NCBI GenBank assembly: GCA_006226375.1
Contig: SBHC01000037.1
Location: 1-44,125 of the forward strand
Reading direction: 5' to 3'
DNA length: 44,125 nucleotides
DNA from: Deltaproteobacteria bacterium
Lineage (GTDB): Bacteria; Myxococcota_C; UBA6777
Both the position numbers and the translations under genes were made by a program. Shown here one piece after another: positions 34,393-41,475 of this stretch (within the stretch, counting starts at the first letter, position 1; each line of letters opens with the position of its first letter). The notes beneath the pieces are model-generated. The model saw nothing but the letters and a program-made list of their open reading frames with translations, had not been told where the DNA came from and did not search any database.

Positions 34393-36033
34393 ATGTTAAA
34401 GCGTAAACCATGTTTCCTTCTTCTCTTGGCATGTTGCTTAACTCTTGTAGGGCTTAACTTTTGGGGAGCTTGCAGCGAGCCATCTCCTATCCAAGAACCA
34501 ACATCAGAAGTAACTCCTACAGATGCTTCGGTTGAGATTGCGGTGGAGTCTGTTCCTGAATCCAAGGCTGAGGTTGTTCAACCAGAAAGGCTCCCTGAAC
34601 TTCGTCCTGAGTTGCCCGTTGAGCAAGGAACGCCGGATTCTGTCACCTCCGTTTTGCAGGTGTGCGCATCCATTGCGCGAAGTACATGCCCTGCGTTCTT
34701 TGCTTGTTGCTCTTCCTATAAGCTCAAGTATAGCTCTGTGGAAGACTGCATTCAGCAGCTGACAACGTCCTGTGACACCCTTGCCTACAAAAAAGAACGC
34801 CAGGCTTTGGCCGATGGCAAAGTGGCTTTGAGCCAGGAGCAACTGGGTCTCTGCTTGAAAGCGTTGGAGGAAACCAAAAGTTCGTGTCTACTTGTAAGTA
34901 CGATTGTGACCAAGCGTTCTTGCGAAGGTATCTTTCAAGACCCGGCGAAGGTCGGAGAGAACTGCAACAGTGAGTTGGGTGGTTTGCATTGTGGCGGGAA
35001 CACTGGCGTTTGCTTTCCTGAGCCCACAGGATTTTCCTGCAAAAAGTGGAGTCCGGCTGGGACGGCATGTGCTGAAGGTCCTTGTGAGCCGGGCTTGTTC
35101 TGTGATGTTTCTTCCTCTACGGCAGGAGTTTGCAAGGCCCTCTCTTCCGAAGGTCAACCTTGTCGCGCTCCAGCGCACTGCCAAGAGGGTTTGGCTTGCC
35201 TCAATGAGGTTTGTTCCAAGCCTTTGGACGGCGGCAAGGCGTGCGACAACGTTCGGCAATGCAAAGCTGGCTTCGCGTGTTCTCTCTCGCAAAAGCTCTG
35301 TGTGCCAACCAAGAAGCCCGGAGAGTCTTGCGAGTTTGCGTTGCACTGTGGTCCGGATCATGTCTGTCTTGGCTTGGCTGCCACAACGGTGTGCCAGAAG
35401 GGCAAGTCAGAAGGAGAAACGTGTGCTCAACATTTTGAGTGTGCCGTTGGGCTGCAATGTGTTCAACAGAAATGCGCCCAGCTTCCCAAAGAAGGGGAGA
35501 CCTGTGCTAGTCAAGGTTGCAACGTTGGCTTGACCTGCGACCGGACCAACAACACCTGCGTTAAGCTACCTACCCAAGGGCAGGCATGTCTCTCTGCAAA
35601 ACCAAAATGTGCGGCGGATCTTGTTTGCATCCAGGGAAGTTGCCAACCCCCAGGTCAAAACGGCGCTGCTTGTGGTGATGATGAAGAGTGTGAACCAGGA
35701 CGATTGGGTTGTGGGAGCGGCGGGAAATGTGAGCCGCTTCCTACATTGGGACAACCTTGCTTTCGAGACGTTCTGTGTGAACGCTCGGTGGTTTGTGACC
35801 TTCAAAGCAAACGTTGTGTGGAGCGAAAAAAGGAGGGAGAACTTTGTCCGTTTGGGTTTGAGTGCGAGCTCTCTTTGTCCTGTGTGACACAGGCGGATCA
35901 AAGCAAGAAATGTGTCGCACTACCCAAGGAAGGAGAGCGATGCAGCACGAGCTGTTCTACAGGCCTGCAATGCCGACCGGGAGTTCTCCCAGGGAAATGC
36001 ATTCCAGCCATTTGCAACGGGACATTGCAATAG
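34393..36033 (+). CDS. Cysteine-rich putative lipoprotein with Dickkopf-like repeats
   Basis: 546 residues; the ATG has AAGGA 9 bp upstream. The N-terminus is a hydrophobic signal ending in FWGACSEPS, which resembles a lipobox (Trp at -3 is unusual); an earlier LLLACC is an alternative. Residues about 30-75 are an acidic Pro/Glu/Val-rich tether. From about 90 on, the protein is Cys-rich: an N-terminal segment with a CPAFFACCSSY motif, then about eight or nine units of roughly 38-45 residues, each near E-G-x-x-C-x(5-7)-C-x-x-G-L-x-C followed by C and a short Pro/Lys step. This type is common in Myxococcota genomes. The role is unknown; it is probably a cell-surface binding protein. It is convergent with atpK. 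Confidence 0.72.
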   Translation: MLKRKPCFLLLLACCLTLVGLNFWGACSEPSPIQEPTSEVTPTDASVEIAVESVPESKAEVVQPERLPELRPELPVEQGTPDSVTSVLQVCASIARSTCPAFFACCSSYKLKYSSVEDCIQQLTTSCDTLAYKKERQALADGKVALSQEQLGLCLKALEETKSSCLLVSTIVTKRSCEGIFQDPAKVGENCNSELGGLHCGGNTGVCFPEPTGFSCKKWSPAGTACAEGPCEPGLFCDVSSSTAGVCKALSSEGQPCRAPAHCQEGLACLNEVCSKPLDGGKACDNVRQCKAGFACSLSQKLCVPTKKPGESCEFALHCGPDHVCLGLAATTVCQKGKSEGETCAQHFECAVGLQCVQQKCAQLPKEGETCASQGCNVGLTCDRTNNTCVKLPTQGQACLSAKPKCAADLVCIQGSCQPPGQNGAACGDDEECEPGRLGCGSGGKCEPLPTLGQPCFRDVLCERSVVCDLQSKRCVERKKEGELCPFGFECELSLSCVTQADQSKKCVALPKEGERCSTSCSTGLQCRPGVLPGKCIPAICNGTLQ

Positions 36034-36055
36034 CACCAAGCCATTGAGCAGGAAC

Positions 36056-36074
36056 AGTGAGCCGAACCCTCACT
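36056..36074. terminator. Hairpin between the lipoprotein gene and atpK
   Basis: AGTGAG (36056-36061) and CTCACT (36069-36074) form a six-bp stem around seven bases, overlapping the last base of the atpK stop codon. There is no T-run on either side, so it may be a weak terminator or an RNA end-protection structure. Confidence 0.3.
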
Positions 36075-36526
36075 TACATCGCGAGGAACATGCCTACAAT
36101 CGACATGACCATCACGAAGAGTGCGATGGTTTCTACGGTTCCCATAATCATGATGGCTGTTCCTTTTCCGGCGTCTTGCTTGCCAATGCAATCACAAGCG
36201 CGGGCACCCACGAAGCCTTGGAACATCGCAGAGGCTCCAATTGCCATACCTGTGGCGATTCCCATCACGATGAAAGGCCAGGCTTTGGGTCCGAGGGGAG
36301 GAAACTTGTCTTTGACAACAAAGACAGCTACCGCGAACACAACGAGTCCGTACAGCGTCTGGCTGAAGGGCATCAACACATAGAGGATCAAGTTGGGCGG
36401 AGCTTCGCCTTGGGAAGCTTTGAGCTGTTCGATTCCAATGGCCGACTTTCCGGCCGAAGCGATGCCTACTGCAGAGCCAATACCAGCAAAAGCCATGGCA
36501 CAGAGGCCAACAATAAATGCAGTCAT
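36074..36526 (-). CDS. atpK: V-type ATPase subunit K (membrane rotor ring)
   Basis: 150 residues; the ATG follows AAGGAG by 9 bp, and the gene starts 17 bp after subunit I. Four hydrophobic helices form two hairpins, each with a repeated Gly-rich pattern (GIGSAVGIASAG and GIATGMAIGASA). The rotor carboxylate is Glu132 in the fourth helix (MGTVETIAL); the second helix has Gln56 in place of a carboxylate, so there is one ion site per four helices. Ser55, Gln56, Gln103 and Glu132 line up with Thr64, Gln65, Gln110 and Glu139 of Enterococcus hirae NtpK, the Na+ ligands there. That points to Na+ coupling, although Leu61 is Met here. It is the last gene of the V-ATPase operon. Confidence 0.9.
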   Translation of the reverse strand: MTAFIVGLCAMAFAGIGSAVGIASAGKSAIGIEQLKASQGEAPPNLILYVLMPFSQTLYGLVVFAVAVFVVKDKFPPLGPKAWPFIVMGIATGMAIGASAMFQGFVGARACDCIGKQDAGKGTAIMIMGTVETIALFVMVMSIVGMFLAM

Positions 36527-36543
36527 GAGTTCAGTCTCCTTAT

Positions 36544-38373
36544 TTAGACATTGTGATGGTTGAATGGACGATAAGGTGTTCCGTTGGATTCAACTTCCAG
36601 GTGCTTCGACCCCTCCAGCAAGTGGAGGCGGAAGCCGTGTACCATGAGGGCCAGAAGACCCAATACCAGATTGAGCAGGTGCCCAAAGATGGTAACTATC
36701 ACTCCAAGGAAAAGCAGCGCAGCGCCAGTTGCATTCTCAAGGAGCATGTTGGAGAGAAGGGCGAGGATGAAAGCCGCAAAGCCCACCGCAAAGAGCCGCA
36801 GGTACGAGAGGATATCTCCAAACACGCCTGACAGATCCATGAGAAGCCCCACCAACGACAGCGAGATTCGTTTGAGAATGTTCGGCTCATCGCTTTGAAA
36901 CCAGCACACAAACAAAGAACCTACACCAACGAGAATGAGGGTCGCGTTCATGGTGGGGGCTGCGAAGAACATCGCCTGGGTGAGCAAGTACATGGCAACA
37001 ACGATGAGAAGCCACCCCAGGTGAACCAGCGCTTTGCGCTCAAACCCTTGGCCCAGCGCGTGAAGCCCAGCGCGGATGCGTGAAAAGCCGAGGTGGACCA
37101 ACCCGATTAAGAAAGAGATCTTCATGGTGGTAAAGATCCCGCCCTTGATGCCTTCAAGGTTGGACAGGTCAAAACATGTCGCAAGGGAAGGTACGACAAC
37201 ATGCCGAAGCCCAGGTAACCCTGAGATCCATTGAGAGCCAAACCAGTTTCCTGTGAGCGCGCCCCAAATCAGGCAGGCTCCAGAGAGCGCATAGCCCAGG
37301 CGAATCGCATCGTGGTTGGGGTTCTTTGCCCTTCGAGAGTATTGCCACACTCCCAAAAGGTAGATGGCACCGTAGCCAGCGTCGCCGATCAGCAAAGCGA
37401 CCAACACAGGCAAGATGAGCATTGCATCCCAGTGTGTGTCGGGCTCTCGGTAACCGGGAACGGAGCCAAAGAAGCCGAAGAGTGAGCGCATGGAGTTGAC
37501 CCAGGCAGGGTTTCGGGTTTCGGTGGGCACGGACTCGTCGTCTTCTTCGACGTCCTCCACTACCACCGCGTAACCGTCCGTTTCTGCCGCCTCCAACAGC
37601 GTCGCGACCTTGTCTTCGGGGATGTAACCTCCCAAAGTACAGATCTCTCCCTGAAGTGCTGTGTCCATACCTTCATGGATGTGTTGAAGCTTTAACTGCA
37701 ACTCCAGCTGCTGGATGTGGTGCTCCAGGTCCCCCCTGCAGTGACTCAAGTGGACAAGCTCGCTGGCTTCCTGGCTTTGTTTGTCTTCCAGTTGTCCGAT
37801 TTGTTTCTGCAGTTGTCCCAAGCTTTCGGTGGGGGCGGGGTCAAGCCATTCTCTGGGGCAGGTCAACTCCTGTCCCACGACAACACAGGGCGTTTGTCCA
37901 TCGTTGGAGGTGCCTTGCCACGTCGCATAGGTGGGTCCCAGCTCTTCCAGGAATGACGCCACTTCGGCGTCGGGAATCTGAAGGAAGAAATAGGTCACCC
38001 CGTTGCCTTGGGCCGCCTGAATGGCTGTGTGGCTTGGTTTGCCCCAGCGGTTGTACCAGTTCACCTTTTCGACGAGGGCTTCCAAGTCGGAGGTCGTCTC
38101 TTGGTGTTTTTCGGCGATGACATGGACCTTTTGGACGAGCACGTCACACGACTCTTCCCACACCGATTGCACCGTAGGAGCTTTGGTTTCTGGGAGAAAG
38201 CCCAACGCTTCACGGGAGAGGGCCAGCGCGTCTTCCACGTGCTGCGTTTGGACCGAAAATCCATGGTGGCTTTCGTCCAAGTGGAGAATGGCGAGCTCCC
38301 GCAGCTTTTGAAGAACGCTCTCACGCTTGTCCGGTAGCGTGAAGACTGTTACCCGTTTCATGGGGATAATCAT
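36544..38373 (-). CDS. atpI: V-type ATPase subunit I (membrane stator, a-subunit)
   Basis: 609 residues; the ATG overlaps the subunit D stop as ATGA and has AAAGG 8 bp upstream. The N-terminal roughly 300 residues are cytoplasmic (MKRVTVFTL start) with coiled-coil-like helices that reach the peripheral stalks. The C-terminal half has about seven or eight membrane helices. The essential arginine is Arg526 in the SYLRLFAVGFA helix, and a second conserved Arg lies in HGFRLHLLE near 582. It forms the ion half-channels against the K ring. The length is near the family norm. The assignment is clear from motifs and operon place. Confidence 0.93.
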   Translation of the reverse strand: MIIPMKRVTVFTLPDKRESVLQKLRELAILHLDESHHGFSVQTQHVEDALALSREALGFLPETKAPTVQSVWEESCDVLVQKVHVIAEKHQETTSDLEALVEKVNWYNRWGKPSHTAIQAAQGNGVTYFFLQIPDAEVASFLEELGPTYATWQGTSNDGQTPCVVVGQELTCPREWLDPAPTESLGQLQKQIGQLEDKQSQEASELVHLSHCRGDLEHHIQQLELQLKLQHIHEGMDTALQGEICTLGGYIPEDKVATLLEAAETDGYAVVVEDVEEDDESVPTETRNPAWVNSMRSLFGFFGSVPGYREPDTHWDAMLILPVLVALLIGDAGYGAIYLLGVWQYSRRAKNPNHDAIRLGYALSGACLIWGALTGNWFGSQWISGLPGLRHVVVPSLATCFDLSNLEGIKGGIFTTMKISFLIGLVHLGFSRIRAGLHALGQGFERKALVHLGWLLIVVAMYLLTQAMFFAAPTMNATLILVGVGSLFVCWFQSDEPNILKRISLSLVGLLMDLSGVFGDILSYLRLFAVGFAAFILALLSNMLLENATGAALLFLGVIVTIFGHLLNLVLGLLALMVHGFRLHLLEGSKHLEVESNGTPYRPFNHHNV

Positions 38374-38993
38374 GATGCTACCTTTGCTTGTTTTTTCTTC
38401 TGTTGCAGGCGCTTGGCTATCATCGCAAACGTCGCGGCTTCGCGAGATTGGTCATCCAGGTCAATCTGAATCACTCGTGCGCCCTCCACCAGGGAAGGTA
38501 CATAGATCTTCGTCATGAAATTAAACAACCGGGTGACGCGTCGCCGTTCGGCTTCGATCGCCTCGTACGCACGAGAGAGAAAGCGAAAACGCTCTTTGGC
38601 TTCCAGCACAAGGCGGGCAGCCTTAATTCCACCGTCGACCCACAACGGGCTGAGGTAAGGGTCAGGAAGCTCATCCGAAAAGATGACTTCTTCCAGATTC
38701 ATGATCTGGGTGCTGCCGATGTTTTCGGTGGTTGTCACTCGCTCGATGGGCACCACATAAGGGGTAAGATCGAACGGTTCAGCAAACACGCCAACCCATG
38801 ATGCCACGTGGGCCTCGTGGGCGCTTACTTCACGCTGGGCCTGGTCCATCTGCTTGGCCAAGGTTTGCGCGTACTGTGTGAGAAGCTTCCGTTGCGTATC
38901 CAGCGTGTCGGCCTGGGCTTTGGCTGTGACAATCTCTTTCCGAATTTCCATCAGGCTGGCGCGGTTTCTTGGCATCGACTCAATGTGAATCAT
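38370..38993 (-). CDS. atpD: V-type ATPase subunit D (central rotor stalk)
   Basis: 207 residues from the ATG at 38993, which overlaps the stop of the upstream gene as ATGA; the frame runs further up to 39167 but the extension would lie inside that gene. Two long helices: RNRASLMEIRKEIVTAKAQ at the start and AIEAERRRVTRLFNFMTKIYVP at the end. These are the coiled-coil ends of the gamma-like V-type D shaft. The shorter length fits the family. It inserts into the A3B3 ring and passes rotation to the membrane rotor. No subunit F, its normal partner, is found in the operon. Confidence 0.9.
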   Translation of the reverse strand: MIHIESMPRNRASLMEIRKEIVTAKAQADTLDTQRKLLTQYAQTLAKQMDQAQREVSAHEAHVASWVGVFAEPFDLTPYVVPIERVTTTENIGSTQIMNLEEVIFSDELPDPYLSPLWVDGGIKAARLVLEAKERFRFLSRAYEAIEAERRRVTRLFNFMTKIYVPSLVEGARVIQIDLDDQSREAATFAMIAKRLQQKKKQAKVAS

Positions 38994-39529
38994 GCGGCAC
39001 CTCCCTGAAGGTAGGAGTGTTGGACCAGATGGGTGAAAACCTTCTGTCCTTCGTTCATGCGAAACGCGTCCGCTCGTGCGAGGATACCAAGGCGTATTCC
39101 GTACCATACCAACCCTGGCAGGCTCGCCCACCAAACGCTCTCTTCTCGATCTTGCAGATGGAGCCATAGCGTCTGGAGCAGAGCAAGCTGTCCCTCCAAA
39201 GGGTGGGTTGGATCAATCACTTCTGTTGGGAAGAACGTGCTCTTGTGAGCGTGCCCGTCCCGAAGGACCAACCGCAGCTCTCCGATCTTTTGACGAAATT
39301 GAGAGAACAGCTCTGTCAGCGAACGGCCCCATTCACTCTGGAACGGGAGCTCTTCGGGGTCTTCCACAGTGAACGGCAGACGATAGACCTCAAGGGCATC
39401 GCCGAGTATCCGTCGATCCTCAGGAGACAAGCTATCGTCACATTGGCGCAGAAAGTCCTCAACACTGATCGTCGGAGCCGACCCCCAAGTAAGTACAGGA
39501 AGTGCACTGGCGAGGTGGGGATAGGGCAT
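38990..39529 (-). CDS. DUF2764 family protein of the V-ATPase operon
   Basis: 179 residues; the ATG follows GGAGG by 7 bp and starts 2 bp after atpE's stop. The opening YPHLASALPVLTWGSAPTIS then EDFLRQCDDSLSPED is the pattern I know from DUF2764 proteins, which occur in V-ATPase operons of Chlamydiae, Spirochaetes and Bacteroidetes. The protein looks helical, with no membrane segment, and has an acidic/aromatic mid-region. It is small compared with subunit C. It may stand in for subunit C as the link between the shaft and the K ring, but that is an inference from its place in an operon without C. Confidence 0.75.
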   Translation of the reverse strand: MPYPHLASALPVLTWGSAPTISVEDFLRQCDDSLSPEDRRILGDALEVYRLPFTVEDPEELPFQSEWGRSLTELFSQFRQKIGELRLVLRDGHAHKSTFFPTEVIDPTHPLEGQLALLQTLWLHLQDREESVWWASLPGLVWYGIRLGILARADAFRMNEGQKVFTHLVQHSYLQGGAA

Positions 39530-39531
39530 GA

Positions 39532-40131
39532 TCAGTCCTCCGTGCCGAGCGGCTGGCTGATAGCGTCTGCGATGGCCTCGGTCAACTCGGCCTGGTTCAA
39601 GGAGATCTGTGCTTTGCCCTCTGCCAGGCTCAAGATCACGGTGGCCTTCAAGCGACCGTCTACATGAACTGTCACGTTGTGGCTCAACGCTTTTTGCAAA
39701 GCATCACCCCACAACGCCTTGGCGCCTTCGTCACTCACTGTGACGGACAATGACTGTCCATCGAGCTTTTGGCTGGCGAGGCTGGAGACCACAGAAGACA
39801 GAACGTTGGGGTCTGCCAAGGTTTGCGCGACCATGGTGTTCAGCTGAGCCTGAAGGTCGTTTTCAATGGCGGCTGTGACTTGGTCCAGGGTGTCACGACG
39901 TGCCTGGGTGGCTTCGGCTTCGATTCGCTGACGTGCAGAGGCTTCCATGGCTTCCGCATCGTTGGTGATGCTTGCGGCCTTGGCCTTCGCTTCGGCGACG
40001 ATCTTATCGGCTTGTTCTTGGGCTTCGGCAACCAGCGCGGCTGCTTTTTCGCGTGCAGGGCCAAGAGTTTGTTCTTCAACTTGCTGGACAAAACTCGCTG
40101 CGCCCGCTGTGTGGGTTCTTTCTTCACTCAT
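39532..40131 (-). CDS. atpE: V-type ATPase subunit E (peripheral stalk)
   Basis: 199 residues; the ATG has AGGAGG about 8 bp upstream. The N-terminal roughly 105 residues are an Ala/Glu/Lys-rich coiled coil (ARQRIEAEATQARRDTL). The C-terminal part has a strand-helix globular domain with SLSVTVSDEG and a ATVILSLAEG strand. This is the layout of V-type E subunits, which pair with G/H along the peripheral stalk. No G/H gene is in the operon. The sequence itself is poorly conserved, so the name rests on shape and operon position. Confidence 0.8.
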   Translation of the reverse strand: MSEERTHTAGAASFVQQVEEQTLGPAREKAAALVAEAQEQADKIVAEAKAKAASITNDAEAMEASARQRIEAEATQARRDTLDQVTAAIENDLQAQLNTMVAQTLADPNVLSSVVSSLASQKLDGQSLSVTVSDEGAKALWGDALQKALSHNVTVHVDGRLKATVILSLAEGKAQISLNQAELTEAIADAISQPLGTED

Positions 40132-40142
40132 GAGGTCACCTC

Positions 40143-41474
40143 CTATTTGTTCCAGTAGTTGTCCAGCAGGTGCTGGTCCAGGGGAAGCTCGGTGCGGTCA
40201 AAGTTGTTGCGTAAAATCTCCCAGCAGGTATCCAGGGCTGCATGGAGAGGCATGGTCACTTCAAGGCGCATCAAGCGAGTCTCAAAGGCCTCAGCAAACG
40301 AGAGCAAGCGCTTGTCCCGACGGTTGAGCTCGTGACCCATGTCGGCCTTTTCCTTTGCCGTTCGCGCGTTGGCGTACAAACGAACCATCGCGGTCATGAT
40401 GCCGCGGTGGTCTTCTCGTGTGTCTTTGTTGACGTTTTGTTTGAGACGCGACAGAGAGCGGAACGGGTCCAACATACCGTTGAGCAGATAGAACTGCCCT
40501 TCGGTGATGTAGCCTGTGTTGTCGGGTACTGGGTGAGTAAAGTCTGCGTTGGGCATCGTCGTCACGGCCAGAATGGTGATGGAGCCAGCGCCCCGGAAGT
40601 CACAGGCCTTCTCATAACGACGAGCCAACTGGGTGTACAAGTTTCCTGGGAAGCCGCGCTCCGCTGGAATCTGGCCCATGTCGTTCTGCATCGACTTCAG
40701 CGCGTTGGCGTACTCCGTGAAGTCGCTGAGCAAAACGAGGACATCTTTGCCTTCCAAGGCGTAGTTCTCAGCCGTGGAGAGGACCATGTCGGGAGTCATC
40801 AGACACTCCGCAGTGGAGTCGGCTGTGGTGTGAGCGTAAACGACGCTCTTGGACAGCGCTCCTTGGGTTCGCAAAAGCTCCATCACGCGGTCGTATTCCG
40901 CGGGAGTAAAGCCCATTGCCCCAAAGACAATGACGTCTGCGTCGGCTTTCCCTGCAATGCGAACAAGAAGGTCGTTGTACGCTTCACCTGGGACAGAGAA
41001 GATAGGGATCTTCTGGCTTGCCACGAGGGAGTTGAAGATGTCGATCATCGGGACGCCCGTTTCCACAAACTGGGAAGGCATCTCACGATGCATCGGGTTC
41101 ACCGAAGGGGTCCCAATGGGAACCGACTTGCCTTTGGGGGCCGCCTTTCCATCCAAGGGAACACCTGCGCCAGAGAAGACGCGTCCCAACGTGCCAGGGC
41201 TGAAGGTTAGCTCTTGTGCTTTGCCTGAGAGAGTGACCGTTGCGTTTCGCGCCACACCAAGCGTTCCGTTGTACACCTGGACCAGTGTCTCGCTGCCTTC
41301 AAAGGCGATCACACGGCCAAACGAGGAGCTATCGTCGCCCCAAGAGACTTCGCAAAGTTCTCCTGTGAACGGCATCAATCCTGTGGCGTCAATGCGGAGC
41401 ACGTTGCCTTTGAGTCCAAGGACATGATCGGGGGCACAGACACGCACCCCAGTGGGTCGAGGAAGGGTTGCCAT
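40143..41474 (-). CDS. atpB: V-type ATPase subunit B (regulatory, non-catalytic)
   Basis: 443 residues; the ATG has AAGGAGG about 7 bp upstream and starts 1 bp after the end of atpA. The fold has an N-terminal beta-barrel (VLGLKGNVLRI), then a nucleotide-binding-like core without Walker A: the region has FSVPGEAYNDLLVRIAG in its place. Further on are VLVLLSDFTEYANAL and IPAERGFPGNLYTQLARRYE, both typical of the B subunit, and a conserved GYITEGQFYL. It alternates with A in the A3B3 head. The length is close to the family norm. Confidence 0.95.
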   Translation of the reverse strand: MATLPRPTGVRVCAPDHVLGLKGNVLRIDATGLMPFTGELCEVSWGDDSSSFGRVIAFEGSETLVQVYNGTLGVARNATVTLSGKAQELTFSPGTLGRVFSGAGVPLDGKAAPKGKSVPIGTPSVNPMHREMPSQFVETGVPMIDIFNSLVASQKIPIFSVPGEAYNDLLVRIAGKADADVIVFGAMGFTPAEYDRVMELLRTQGALSKSVVYAHTTADSTAECLMTPDMVLSTAENYALEGKDVLVLLSDFTEYANALKSMQNDMGQIPAERGFPGNLYTQLARRYEKACDFRGAGSITILAVTTMPNADFTHPVPDNTGYITEGQFYLLNGMLDPFRSLSRLKQNVNKDTREDHRGIMTAMVRLYANARTAKEKADMGHELNRRDKRLLSFAEAFETRLMRLEVTMPLHAALDTCWEILRNNFDRTELPLDQHLLDNYWNK

Positions 41475-41475
41475 C

